Positions 9,763 to 17,593 of a stretch of DNA of 64,000 nucleotides are shown here, in pieces. Position 1 is the stretch's first letter. Every line of letters starts with the position of its first letter. The stretch lies in the NCBI GenBank assembly GCA_013177795.1, contig JABLXY010000004.1, forward strand, positions 48,001-112,000. Reading direction: 5' to 3'. The stretch comes from Syntrophaceae bacterium. Lineage in GTDB: Bacteria > Desulfobacterota > Syntrophia > Syntrophales > UBA2192. Under the pieces are notes generated by a model. It was given only the letters and a program-made list of their open reading frames with translations. It did no database searches and was not told the origin of the DNA. A program made the position numbers and the translations under genes.

Positions 9763-10811
9763 ACGACCGGCTGGACCGCTATCTCGACGAGGTGGGCCGC
9801 TCGCTGGCGGACCGGCGCAACGGCAGCTACTGCCGTCACCTGCTCACCGAGCTGGGGGATATCGAGCTGCGGGTGCCCCGGAGCCGCAAGACCAGCATGA
9901 TCGGGGTGGTCCGGGCCTACGCCCGCCGCATCGGCTGCGTGGAGCGGATGATCCTGGCGTGCTTTGTCCTCGGGATCTCCACCCGCAAGATCGCCCACGC
10001 CCTGATGCCGGTTCTGGGCGAGCCCGTCAGCGCCACGACGGTGAGCCGGGTGGCCCGGAGGCTCGATGCGGCCGTGAGCGCCTTCCACAGACGGCCGCTG
10101 CGCCGAGCCTACCGGTTCCTGCTGTTCGACGGGGTGGTGCTCAAGCGCAGAACCGGAGCCGGGGCCTCCACGCGCGTCGTCCTGGTGGTCCTGGGGGTGA
10201 CGGCCCAGGGCCGCAAGGAGATCATCGACTTCCGGATCGCCCACGCCGAGTCACAGAGCGCCTGGGAGGTCTTCCTCACGGATCTGTATCGACGGGGACT
10301 CACGGGCGAGGGGCTCGAGATGATCATCACCGACGGGGGCCGGGGCCTGCTGGCCGCCCTGCCCTTTGTCTATCCGCAGGTGCCCCTGCAGCGCTGCTGG
10401 GTGCATAAAACCCGCAACGTCCTCAACTACGCCCGCAAGAGCGACCAGGCCGCCATGAAGAAGGACCTGCACGCCATCAGCCATGCCGCCTCTCTGCGCG
10501 AGGCCCAAGCCGTCCTGCAGCGCTTCTGCCGCATCTGGCGCCCGCTCTATCCCAAGGCCGTCAAGAGCCTCATGAGCCACGAGGAAGAACTCCTGGCGTT
10601 CTTCCGGCTGCCCCATCCCAAGCTCTGGCCCACGATCCGGACCACCAACCTCATCGAACGCAGATTCCGCGAGGTCCGCAGGAGAACCCGCCCCATGGGC
10701 GTCTTCTCCGATCGAACCAGCATGGAGAGAATCCTCTATGCCATCTTTACCCATGAGAACCTGAAAGAAAAAACCATGACCCCTTTCCTCGTCATGACAC
10801 ATAACACTTGA
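9759..10811 (+). CDS. IS256 family (Mutator) DDE transposase, catalytic part
   Basis: The 350-aa frame holds the transposase_mut core. DRRNGSYCRHLLTELGDIEL and RVPRSRKTSM lead in. The catalytic Asp in LLFDGVVLKRR, a second in MIITDGGRGLLAAL, CWVHKTRNVLNY, and the Glu in TTNLIERRFREVRRRTRPMG make up a DDE triad with the C-terminal signature. The C terminus runs into the right terminal repeat, as is usual. It begins at GTG 9759, overlapping the stop of the 46-aa upstream frame. It has no ribosome site of its own, so its translation depends on re-initiation or a -1 shift. The catalytic residues are intact. Confidence 0.92.
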   Translation: MNDRLDRYLDEVGRSLADRRNGSYCRHLLTELGDIELRVPRSRKTSMIGVVRAYARRIGCVERMILACFVLGISTRKIAHALMPVLGEPVSATTVSRVARRLDAAVSAFHRRPLRRAYRFLLFDGVVLKRRTGAGASTRVVLVVLGVTAQGRKEIIDFRIAHAESQSAWEVFLTDLYRRGLTGEGLEMIITDGGRGLLAALPFVYPQVPLQRCWVHKTRNVLNYARKSDQAAMKKDLHAISHAASLREAQAVLQRFCRIWRPLYPKAVKSLMSHEEELLAFFRLPHPKLWPTIRTTNLIERRFREVRRRTRPMGVFSDRTSMERILYAIFTHENLKEKTMTPFLVMTHNT

Positions 10812-10818
10812 CGTTACC
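10780..10818 (-). repeat. IS256 right terminal inverted repeat
   Basis: 39 bp, the reverse complement partner of 9545-9583. It includes the transposase stop codon region (10809-10811) and ends at ...ACGTTACC. Confidence 0.85.
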
Positions 10819-10827
10819 GATTGCGGA
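10819..10827. repeat. Target-site duplication, right copy
   Basis: GATTGCGGA, identical to 9536-9544 and directly abutting the right terminal repeat. Confidence 0.9.
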
Positions 10828-10904
10828 GGCAAGCCGGGCGGGGCGGAAGGCCCCCACAGGCCGCACGAGGCCTGTCTCCAGCGACGCGTGCGCAACCGTT
10901 TTCA

Positions 10905-10933
10905 TTGACTTGACGGCCCGTTTCCGCTATGAT
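10905..10933 (+). promoter_or_regulatory. Sigma-70 promoter for purD
   Basis: TTGACT (10905-10910) and TATGAT (10928-10933) are 17 bases apart, about 80 bases upstream of purD. It lies 86 bases beyond the IS right end, so the insertion did not remove it. Confidence 0.75.
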
Positions 10934-11011
10934 GCAGCCCATCGTTTTGACTATTTCCCCTTTATATTCAATAATTTCCGCGGTCAACGGGCGACCGGGA
11001 GGAGGTGTTTC

Positions 11012-12337
11012 ATGCCGGGTGTGCTGCTGGTCGGAAACGGGGCCCGGGAGCATGCCATCGCCGAGGCGATCATGCGCTCCCGCCATGACCCGAAACTCTT
11101 TTCCTACATGAAGACAAACAACCCCGGGATCGCCGCCCTGTCCGCGAAGTTCCTCGTCGGGCCCTACGAGGACCTGCCGGCTCTCATGGCCTTCGCCAAG
11201 GCCAACGGCTGCGAGTTCGCCGTCGTCGGGCCCGAAGACCCCCTGAATCTCGGGGCCGTCGACGCGCTCCTCGCCGCCGGGATTCCCGCCGTGGGCCCCA
11301 AGAAAGGGCTTTCGCGTCTCGAGACATCGAAGTCCTTCACGCGGGACCTGCTGCGGAAATACGGCATCCCCGGCAACCCCCGCTACGAGACGTTCACGTC
11401 CATTGCCGGGATCGAGTCGTTCCTGAAAGACCTCCCGGGCATCGTCGTGAAGCCCGACGGGCTGACCGGCGGCAAGGGCGTGAAGGTCCAGGGCGATCAC
11501 TTCCAGACGAGGGAAGAGGCCTTCGAGTACTGCAAGGAGGTCCTTCGGGAGCACCCCGCCGTGGTGATCGAGGAAAAGCTCGAGGGCGAGGAGTTCTCCC
11601 TGCAGTGCATCACCGACGGGAAGACCGTCGTGGCCACCCCACCCGTGCAGGACCACAAGCGGCGCTTCGTCGGCGACAGGGGCCCCAACACGGGCGGCAT
11701 GGGCTCCTACTCCGACGCCGACCACAGTCTGCCGTTCATGCGGCCCGAGGACGCGGCAGAGGGGCTTGCCATCACGCAAAGGGTGGCCGAGGCCATCCAC
11801 AGGGAGACGGGCGACTACTACAAGGGCATCATGTACGGCGGCTTCATGATCACCCGCGACGGCGTGCGGCTCGTGGAATACAATGCCCGATTCGGGGACC
11901 CCGAGGCGATGAACATCCTGCCGCTTCTGAAGACCGACTTCGTCGAGATCTGCCGGGCCGTCGTGAGCGGCACGCTCGACCGTCTCGCCGTCGAGTTCGA
12001 GAGAAAGGCCACCGTGTGCAAGTACATCGTGCCGAAGGGCTACGGCCTGCCCAAGGACCACCCCGACGCAAAGTCGACGTCGGCGAAGATCGACGTGGGC
12101 GACGTGGGCGACGCGAGGCTCTACTACGCATCGGTCGACAAGCGGGTCGACGGGCTCTACATGACCTCCTCGAGGGCCATCGGCGTCGTCGGCATCGCCG
12201 AGAGCCTCGACGAGGCCGAAAGGATCGCCGAGAGCGCCATCTCGGCCGTGAAGGGCCCCGTCGATCACCGGCCCGACATCGGCACGAGGGCGCTCATCCA
12301 GAGACGCATCGACCACATGAAGAACATACGGGGGTGA
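11012..12337 (+). CDS. purD: Phosphoribosylamine-glycine ligase
   Basis: PurD (GARS) joins 5-phosphoribosylamine and glycine with ATP in purine synthesis. The 441-aa ATP-grasp enzyme begins MPGVLLVGNGAREHA, the family N terminus. It has VGPEDPLNLGAVDALLAAG, the ATP-grasp segment VKPDGLTGGKGVKV, GPNTGGMGSYSD and the substrate-binding EYNARFGDPEAM. The ATG at 11012 has GGAGGAGGTG 4 bases upstream. Reading upstream in frame only crosses the leader. It is the first of three purine genes, followed by purH and purE, with a good promoter at 10905-10933. Confidence 0.96.
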   Translation: MPGVLLVGNGAREHAIAEAIMRSRHDPKLFSYMKTNNPGIAALSAKFLVGPYEDLPALMAFAKANGCEFAVVGPEDPLNLGAVDALLAAGIPAVGPKKGLSRLETSKSFTRDLLRKYGIPGNPRYETFTSIAGIESFLKDLPGIVVKPDGLTGGKGVKVQGDHFQTREEAFEYCKEVLREHPAVVIEEKLEGEEFSLQCITDGKTVVATPPVQDHKRRFVGDRGPNTGGMGSYSDADHSLPFMRPEDAAEGLAITQRVAEAIHRETGDYYKGIMYGGFMITRDGVRLVEYNARFGDPEAMNILPLLKTDFVEICRAVVSGTLDRLAVEFERKATVCKYIVPKGYGLPKDHPDAKSTSAKIDVGDVGDARLYYASVDKRVDGLYMTSSRAIGVVGIAESLDEAERIAESAISAVKGPVDHRPDIGTRALIQRRIDHMKNIRG

Positions 12338-12405
12338 TTGGAATATTCCTGAATACGGGGCAAAGACATTGTCCGCGCCCCATGATTCCACCATTCCACC
12401 ACCCC
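12331..12405. repeat. Word-type intergenic hairpin
   Basis: The purD-purH gap is a long imperfect inverted repeat. The left arm (from 12331) carries GGGGTGATTGGAATATTC..GGGGC and the right arm (12377-12405) GCCCCATGATTCCACCATTCC. Each arm is built from repeats of short words such as ATTCCA and CCACC, and similar words continue to 12420. The left arm overlaps the last codon and stop of purD. It belongs to the same structural class as the hairpins near 14.0, 17.4, 31.6 and 57.4 kb but uses different words. Confidence 0.65.
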
Positions 12406-12439
12406 ATCATTCCATGATTCAGAAGCAGAGGAGCAGCGA

Positions 12440-14005
12440 ATGGGCAACAAGATCAAGAGGGCGTTGATCAGCGTCACCGACAAGACGGGCATCGTGGAGT
12501 TTGCAAAGGGGCTGAAGGCCTTCGGCGTCGAGATCCTCTCGACGGGGGGCACGGCGGCCCAGCTCAAGGCGGCGGGCATCGACGTCACCGACGTCTCGGC
12601 GTACACGGGGTTCCCCGAGATGATGGACGGAAGGCTCAAGACCCTGCACCCGAAGGTCCACGGGGGATTGCTGGCCCTTCGCGACCACCGGGAGCACATG
12701 CAGTCGGCCAAGGAGCATGGCATCGAGATGATCGACATGGTCGTCGTCAACCTCTACCGCTTCGAGGACACCGTGGCCAAGCCGGGCTGCACGCTCGATG
12801 AGGCCATCGAGAACATCGACATCGGCGGCCCGACGATGGTCCGCTCGGCGGCAAAGAACTACCGCTTCGTCAGCATCGTCACGGACCCCGCGGACTACCC
12901 GATGATCCTCGACGAGATGAAGCGCACGGGCGGCGAGGTCTCCGAAACGACCAACTTCGCCCTCTCCACCAAGGCCTTCCAGCTCACGGCGCGCTACGAC
13001 GCCGCCATCTCCAACTGGCTGGGCACCATCGTGCCGGGAGACGGCAGGAAGGACTTCCCCGATGTCTACACGCTGCAGTTCCGGAAGGCGCAGGACCTGC
13101 GCTACGGCGAGAACCCCCACCAGAAGGCCGTCTTCTACCGGGAAGAGGCCCCCCTGGCGGCCGGCATCGCCGGCGGCAGGCAGCTGCAGGGCAAGGAGCT
13201 CTCGTACAACAACATCATGGACAGCGATGCCGCCTGGCAGATGGCCTGCGACTTCGAGCTGCCGACGGCCGTCATCATGAAGCACGCCAACCCCTGCGGG
13301 GCCGCCACGTCCGCGGGCGACATCTGCGAGGCCTACCGGAAGGCCCTCGAGACGGACCCCGTCTCGGCCTTCGGCGGCATCGTGGCCGTCAACCGGCCCG
13401 TCGACCGGAAGGCCGCCGAGGAGATCGCCAAGCTCTTCCTCGAGGTCGTGATCGCCCCGAAGTTCGAGCCCGAGGCCCTGGAGGTGCTCGCGTCGAAGAA
13501 GAACCTGCGCCTCATCGAGGTGGACCCCGCCTGCGCCGCCGGGAAGGCCGGGTATGACTTCCGGCGAGTCGTCGGCGGGCTCCTCGTCCAGGAGCGCGAC
13601 GCCGACGCCACGGACATCCGGAAGGCAAAGGTCGTGACGAAGCGCGCGCCGACCGAGGAGGAGTACCAGGCCCTGGACTTCGCCTGGAGGGTCGTCAAGC
13701 ACGTGAAGTCCAACGCCATCGTGCTCACCACGAAGGACAGGCTCGTGGGCGTGGGCGCAGGCCAGATGAGCCGCGTCGACTCGGTCAAGATCGCCATCAT
13801 GAAGGCCACGGCCCCCACGCAGGGGACCGTGATGGGCTCCGACGCCTTCTTCCCCTTCCGGGACGTCGTCGACACGGCGGCGAAGGCCGGCGTGACGGCC
13901 ATCGTCCAGCCCGGCGGTTCGATCCGCGACGAGGAGTCGATCCAGGCGGCCGACGAGCACGGGATTGCGATGGTGTTCACCGGCGTCAGGCATTTCAAAC
14001 ATTAA
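12440..14005 (+). CDS. purH: Bifunctional AICAR formyltransferase/IMP cyclohydrolase
   Basis: PurH performs the last two steps of IMP synthesis. The 521-aa length is standard. The N-terminal IMP cyclohydrolase (MGS-fold) domain shows [25 protein letters not shown] and [16 protein letters not shown]. The AICAR transformylase domain shows [21 protein letters not shown] and the C-terminal [14 protein letters not shown] and SDAFFPFRD motifs. The ATG at 12440 is preceded by an AGAGGAGC site. It lies between purD and purE, separated from each by a word-type hairpin repeat rather than by tight coupling. Confidence 0.97.
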   Translation: MGNKIKRALISVTDKTGIVEFAKGLKAFGVEILSTGGTAAQLKAAGIDVTDVSAYTGFPEMMDGRLKTLHPKVHGGLLALRDHREHMQSAKEHGIEMIDMVVVNLYRFEDTVAKPGCTLDEAIENIDIGGPTMVRSAAKNYRFVSIVTDPADYPMILDEMKRTGGEVSETTNFALSTKAFQLTARYDAAISNWLGTIVPGDGRKDFPDVYTLQFRKAQDLRYGENPHQKAVFYREEAPLAAGIAGGRQLQGKELSYNNIMDSDAAWQMACDFELPTAVIMKHANPCGAATSAGDICEAYRKALETDPVSAFGGIVAVNRPVDRKAAEEIAKLFLEVVIAPKFEPEALEVLASKKNLRLIEVDPACAAGKAGYDFRRVVGGLLVQERDADATDIRKAKVVTKRAPTEEEYQALDFAWRVVKHVKSNAIVLTTKDRLVGVGAGQMSRVDSVKIAIMKATAPTQGTVMGSDAFFPFRDVVDTAAKAGVTAIVQPGGSIRDEESIQAADEHGIAMVFTGVRHFKH

Positions 14006-14010
14006 AAAGC

Positions 14011-14096
14011 AGGCGAAAGGCTGATGGCATAAGGCATAAGGTGAAGAACGATGCTCACCGCCGCTGCCCTTTGCCTCTAGCCTTCAGCCCTTTGCC
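14011..14096. repeat. Word-type intergenic hairpin
   Basis: The purH-purE gap holds two arms, about 14011-14049 and 14063-14096. They pair imperfectly: AGGCGAAAGGCTGATGGC faces GCCTTCAGCCCTTTGCC. Each arm repeats words (GGCATAA twice on the left, GCCCTTTGCC twice on the right). No coding sense is visible. Confidence 0.6.
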
Positions 14097-14121
14097 CCAA
14101 GCCATCGAGCGGAGCGAGCGT

Positions 14122-14628
14122 ATGAAAAAGAAAGGTGACGTGCTGGTCAGCGTCCTGATGGGAAGCGATTCGGACCTTTCCGTCATGAAGGATGCCCTGG
14201 AGACGCTCAAGAAGTTCGGCATCCCCTATGAACTCTACCTCACCTCGGCCCACCGCACGCCGGATCGAACGAAGGAGTTCGCACAGAAGGCGGAAGGCCG
14301 GGGCGTGAAGGTCCTGATCGTGGGCGCCGGCGCGGCCGCCCACCTGGCCGGGGTCGTCGCCTCGCTGACCCGGCTTCCCGTCATCGGCGTGCCCATCGAC
14401 TCGACCTCCCTGGGGGGCCTCGACGCGCTTCTCTCCACCGTACAGATGCCCGGAGGGATCCCGGTGGCAACCATGGCCATCGGCAAGGCCGGGGCGCGCA
14501 ACGCCGCGCTCATGGCGGCGAGGATTCTCGCCCTGAACGACGAGGCGCTGCGGGGGAAGCTGCAGCAGCACACCGAGCAGATGGCCCGCGAGGTGGAGGA
14601 GAAGCACAGGAAGCTGGAGTGTCTGTGA
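14122..14628 (+). CDS. purE: 5-(carboxyamino)imidazole ribonucleotide mutase
   Basis: PurE moves the carboxyl group of N5-CAIR to give CAIR in purine synthesis. The 168-aa protein has the signature LMGSDSDLSVM at the N terminus, LTSAHRTPDRT (active-site His), IVGAGAAAHLAGVVASLT and GGLDALLSTVQMPGGIPVAT. The ATG at 14122 gives the conventional N terminus. The open frame extends 27 codons upstream into the hairpin repeat. The ribosome site GGAGCGAGCG is modest. No purK is present nearby. Confidence 0.95.
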   Translation: MKKKGDVLVSVLMGSDSDLSVMKDALETLKKFGIPYELYLTSAHRTPDRTKEFAQKAEGRGVKVLIVGAGAAAHLAGVVASLTRLPVIGVPIDSTSLGGLDALLSTVQMPGGIPVATMAIGKAGARNAALMAARILALNDEALRGKLQQHTEQMAREVEEKHRKLECL

Positions 14629-14814
14629 GACGCGAAGAAGGGCACGGGGCTCAAGGCAAGGGAAGAGACTGCTCGGCGGGCGGTGAAGGATCGGCACCCG
14701 GATCACCGGCCGCCCCGTCGCCGGTGAAATGCCGGTGAGCCCGGAGGACCGCCGACGGCCGCGCGCTCGAGTCGCAGGCGCGCCGGCGTGCGCTTCGGCG
14801 GCGGATGCGCTCAC

Positions 14815-14830
14815 GTCCCCTCGAGGGGAC
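14815..14830. repeat. 16-bp perfect palindrome in convergent gap
   Basis: GTCCCCTCGAGGGGAC, a perfect palindrome between the convergent ends of purE and the K+ channel gene. It has no T tract and could be a weak terminator or a protein-binding site. The rest of the 14629-14853 gap shows no gene. Confidence 0.45.
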
Positions 14831-14853
14831 ATGACGGGGTGATCCCCCGATTC

Positions 14854-15846
14854 TCATGCGAGACACTCTTTCGACAACCTCGAGACGTTGTCCTCTTCCC
14901 CGAGGGCGATCAGCTTGTCGCCCCTCTCGATCGTGTAGCCCGCCGCAGGGTTGAAGATCATCTTGCCCGAGTCCTTCTTCACCGCGACGATGATGAGCCC
15001 GTAGCGATGCCGGATCCCCGACTCCTCGAGGGTCTTGCCGATCAGGGTGGACCGGTCGCCGATGGCCAGTTCGTCCATGCGCAGCTCCAGGCTCTGCCTG
15101 CGCGTGGTGATCTCGATGAAATCCAGCATGGCGGGCCGCAGGATGGCCATGGCCATCCGGTTGCCGCCCAGCGTGTACGGTGAGATCACCCGATCGGCGC
15201 CGGCCCGAAGCAGCCGGCGCTCCGAGGCCTCCTCCTCGGAGCGCGCGAGAACCCAGATGTCGGGGTTCAGCTCCTTGGCCGTGAGGATCACGTAGAGATT
15301 CTGGGCATCGGTGGGCAGCACGCACACGATCCCCTTGGCCCGCCGGATCCCCGCCCCGATGAGGGATTTGTCGTGGGTGGCGTCGCCCTGAAAGTAAGGG
15401 AACCCTTCCTCCTGAAGCCTCTGGATCACCCCGGGCCGGTTGTCCACGACGACGAAGGGCACCTTCTCCGCGGCCAGTTCCCGGGCGATGAGCGTACCGA
15501 TGCGGCCGCACCCGCAGACGATGTAATGGTTGCTCATCTTTTCGATGGTCTTTTCCATCCTGCCCCTCCCCAAGAGATTCATCAGGCGGCCTTCGACCAT
15601 GGTCTGGGCCACGAGGCCGACCGTGTAGAGCATGGTGCCGACGCCGATGGCCACGAGCGCCACGGTGAAGACCTTGCCGGCGCGGCTCTGCGGCGCGAAG
15701 TCCCCGTAGCCGACGGTGGTGAGGGTCATGACCGTCATGTAGGCGGACTCGAGCCAGTCCCATCCCTCGATGGCGTGAAAACCGGCCGTTCCGATTGCGA
15801 CAAGGACCCCGATGAAGATGAGGGCGATCTTGAGATTGGTGGGCAT
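14854..15846 (-). CDS. Two-TM potassium channel with RCK (TrkA-N/TrkA-C) domains
   Basis: This 330-aa protein resembles MthK/Kch-type channels. Two transmembrane helices (about 7-25 and 58-80) flank a pore loop with the K+ selectivity filter TTVGYGD. A Rossmann RCK domain follows, with YIVCGCGRIGTLIARELA (GxGxxG variant) and FPYFQGDATHD, and then a TrkA_C domain (DRSTLIGKTLEESGIRHRYG). It should gate K+ flux in response to a nucleotide or Ca2+. The longer open frame upstream has no membrane character, and the ATG at 15846 has a GGGGGAA site. c-di-AMP, likely made by the cyclase at 39.8 kb, binds RCK_C domains in some bacteria; any link here is inference. Confidence 0.9.
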   Translation of the reverse strand: MPTNLKIALIFIGVLVAIGTAGFHAIEGWDWLESAYMTVMTLTTVGYGDFAPQSRAGKVFTVALVAIGVGTMLYTVGLVAQTMVEGRLMNLLGRGRMEKTIEKMSNHYIVCGCGRIGTLIARELAAEKVPFVVVDNRPGVIQRLQEEGFPYFQGDATHDKSLIGAGIRRAKGIVCVLPTDAQNLYVILTAKELNPDIWVLARSEEEASERRLLRAGADRVISPYTLGGNRMAMAILRPAMLDFIEITTRRQSLELRMDELAIGDRSTLIGKTLEESGIRHRYGLIIVAVKKDSGKMIFNPAAGYTIERGDKLIALGEEDNVSRLSKECLA

Positions 15847-15969
15847 CCTGTCCGTTCCCCCCTTCGCCTGCCGTCTATTTATCAGACAATTCAGCGGATT
15901 TAAACCCTTTTTCCGCCCTGGGGCGATTAGCGATTGAAGATTGCGCCGATTTCCGATACAAAATCCGGC

Positions 15970-17388
15970 ATGCGCAGGAAGGGCCTCGAGTTTGCGAACA
16001 TTTACGCGGGCAAGGCGCTCATCGCCGACCCCATTCACCAGTACGCATGGTTCACCGTGCCCGACCCCGCCTGCCCGGGCGAAAAGACGGAAAAGGACCT
16101 CCTCGACACGCCCTGGCTCCAGCGCCTCAGGAGAATTCACCAGCTCCAGAGCGCCCGTTGGGTTTATCCCGCCGCGGAGCACAGCCGGTTCCAGCACTCC
16201 CTGGGCACCATGCACATGGCCGGGGAATTCAGCCGGCATCTCTACCCCAGCCTCAAGAGCGTCTGCCCCGATGCCCCCTCGGTCAACCTGATCGAGGAGC
16301 TGGCGCGCCTTGCAGGGCTCCTGCACGACGTGGGGCACGGCCCCTTCGGACACTTCTTCGACGATCATTTTCTCGATCAGTACGGCATCACGCACGAAGA
16401 CCTCGGCCAGAAAATCATCCTGAAGAAGCTGGCCAAAACGATTGCCGCCCTGCGGCGCAGCCCGACGGGCCCCTTCGAACAGGGGGAGGCGATCGACCCG
16501 GCCCACGTGGCCTACCTCATCAAGATGCCCGAGGGGCGGGACGGCAGGCAGCCGCGGTGGCTCGAGCTTCTCCGGCAGCTCTTCTCAGGCGTCTACACGG
16601 CCGACAACCTCGACTATGTTCAGCGGGACGCCTTCATGACGGGCTTCTCCCTGGACATGGTGGACATCTCGCGCCTGCGCTTCTACACGTTCTTCACCGA
16701 GAAGGGGATCACCCTCCACCAGGCCGGCATCTCCGCCCTTTCGCGGTTCCTCAACGCAAGGCTCAACCTCTACCGCAACGTGTATTACCACCGCACCACG
16801 AGGGCCCTGGACCTGCACCTGCAGGAGATCTTCCGCGACACGATGAACCGCCTTCTGCCGGGGGACCCCTCGAAGTTTCTCGACGACTACCTCGAGTGCG
16901 ACGAGTGGACCCTCTTCCGCGATGTCCAGCGGTGGCCGCGCGACGAGGACCCCCAGAAGCGGGCGCTGGGACGGGAGTGGGAAAAGCTCCACAACCGGGA
17001 GGTCAAGTGGAAGATGTCCTTCGTCACGGAGCTCTCCATCGACGAGCTGCCGCGCGGCATCCGCTTCTCCGGGGAAAAGGACTACGAGGACGAGATCCGC
17101 AGGCACCTGCCCCGTGAACTTCGCAGGAAGCCGTTCCGCGTCGATCTCGCCACGCAGGACCCAAGGCCGCTCAATCCCATCACGGAGGAAAACAAGCGGA
17201 TCAACATCTACAACCCCGCGACGGGAATCACGTCGCCGGAGCCGCTCGTCGACCTCTACCGGTTCATCCCGGCGCGGGTCGTCCACTTCCGGGTCTTCGC
17301 CCTCACCCACGAGCACGACGAGGCGATGGCCGAGGCCGCCGAGAAGGCACTAGGGTCGCTGGCGGGACAGTCCAGGACAAATATCTGA
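15970..17388 (+). CDS. HD-domain phosphohydrolase, SAMHD1/YwfO-like
   Basis: The 472-aa protein has the HD metal-binding pattern of dNTPase-like hydrolases: HSRFQHSLGTMHMA (about 66-79), LAGLLHDVGHGPFGH (about 108-122) and DNLDYVQRDAFMTG (about 201-214). These are the H...HD...D residues and conserved flanks of the SAMHD1/YwfO group, which act on (d)NTPs. Substrate cannot be fixed from sequence. The ATG at 15970 is chosen; an in-frame TTG at 15934 would add 12 residues, and neither has a clear ribosome site. It precedes the anaerobic ribonucleotide reductase gene, so a shared role in dNTP balance is possible. Confidence 0.85.
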   Translation: MRRKGLEFANIYAGKALIADPIHQYAWFTVPDPACPGEKTEKDLLDTPWLQRLRRIHQLQSARWVYPAAEHSRFQHSLGTMHMAGEFSRHLYPSLKSVCPDAPSVNLIEELARLAGLLHDVGHGPFGHFFDDHFLDQYGITHEDLGQKIILKKLAKTIAALRRSPTGPFEQGEAIDPAHVAYLIKMPEGRDGRQPRWLELLRQLFSGVYTADNLDYVQRDAFMTGFSLDMVDISRLRFYTFFTEKGITLHQAGISALSRFLNARLNLYRNVYYHRTTRALDLHLQEIFRDTMNRLLPGDPSKFLDDYLECDEWTLFRDVQRWPRDEDPQKRALGREWEKLHNREVKWKMSFVTELSIDELPRGIRFSGEKDYEDEIRRHLPRELRRKPFRVDLATQDPRPLNPITEENKRINIYNPATGITSPEPLVDLYRFIPARVVHFRVFALTHEHDEAMAEAAEKALGSLAGQSRTNI

Positions 17389-17424
17389 CAAGCTGGTGAC
17401 ACAGGACCTCATCCGGCCAATCCG

Positions 17425-17528
17425 AGAAGCTAAGAAGGTGAGAGGGTAAGACGGTTGGATGAGTCGGCAGCCGGAATTCTGTCCTCTCTGCTTCTCCAAC
17501 CTTCTCACCTTCATACCCTCTTACATTC
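17425..17528. repeat. Word-type intergenic hairpin, family A
   Basis: Two 35-base arms (17425-17459 and 17494-17528) are inverted copies that match at about 27 of 35 positions. They are composed of words such as AAGGTGAGA, GAGGGTAAGA and GGTTGGA. The same words, in a different order, form the hairpin at 31573-31675. It lies in the leader of nrdD, upstream of that gene's likely promoter. Confidence 0.75.
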
Positions 17529-17539
17529 TGCACCCGCAA

Positions 17540-17568
17540 TTGACAGCCCTCCTCCAAGCTGTTACAAG
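17540..17568 (+). promoter_or_regulatory. Possible sigma-70 promoter for nrdD
   Basis: TTGACA (17540-17545), 17 bases, TACAAG (17563-17568), about 25 bases ahead of the GTG start. The -35 is perfect and the -10 moderate. Confidence 0.5.
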
Positions 17569-17593
17569 ATCGTGTTTGCCGAGAGGAAACCAC

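Larger units (their letters stand above)
9545..10818 (+). mobile_element. IS256-family insertion sequence, 1274 bp, complete
   Basis: The element is bounded by imperfect 39-bp terminal inverted repeats (9545-9583 and 10780-10818). Both begin GGTA(G/A)CGT and share TGTGTCA and an inner AGGAAAGGGG. It is flanked by the identical 9-bp duplication GATTGCGGA. Inside are a 46-codon N-terminal reading frame with a strong ribosome site and the 350-aa catalytic part in the -1 frame. The matching duplications suggest a single, fairly recent insertion into the divergent promoter region between the CNNM genes and purD. Both neighbouring promoters survive outside it. Confidence 0.92.

Noticed and set aside
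10819-11011. Purine riboswitch before purD
   Set aside because: The leader has a sigma-70 promoter and an ordinary GGAGGAGGTG site but no conserved purine aptamer core was recognised.
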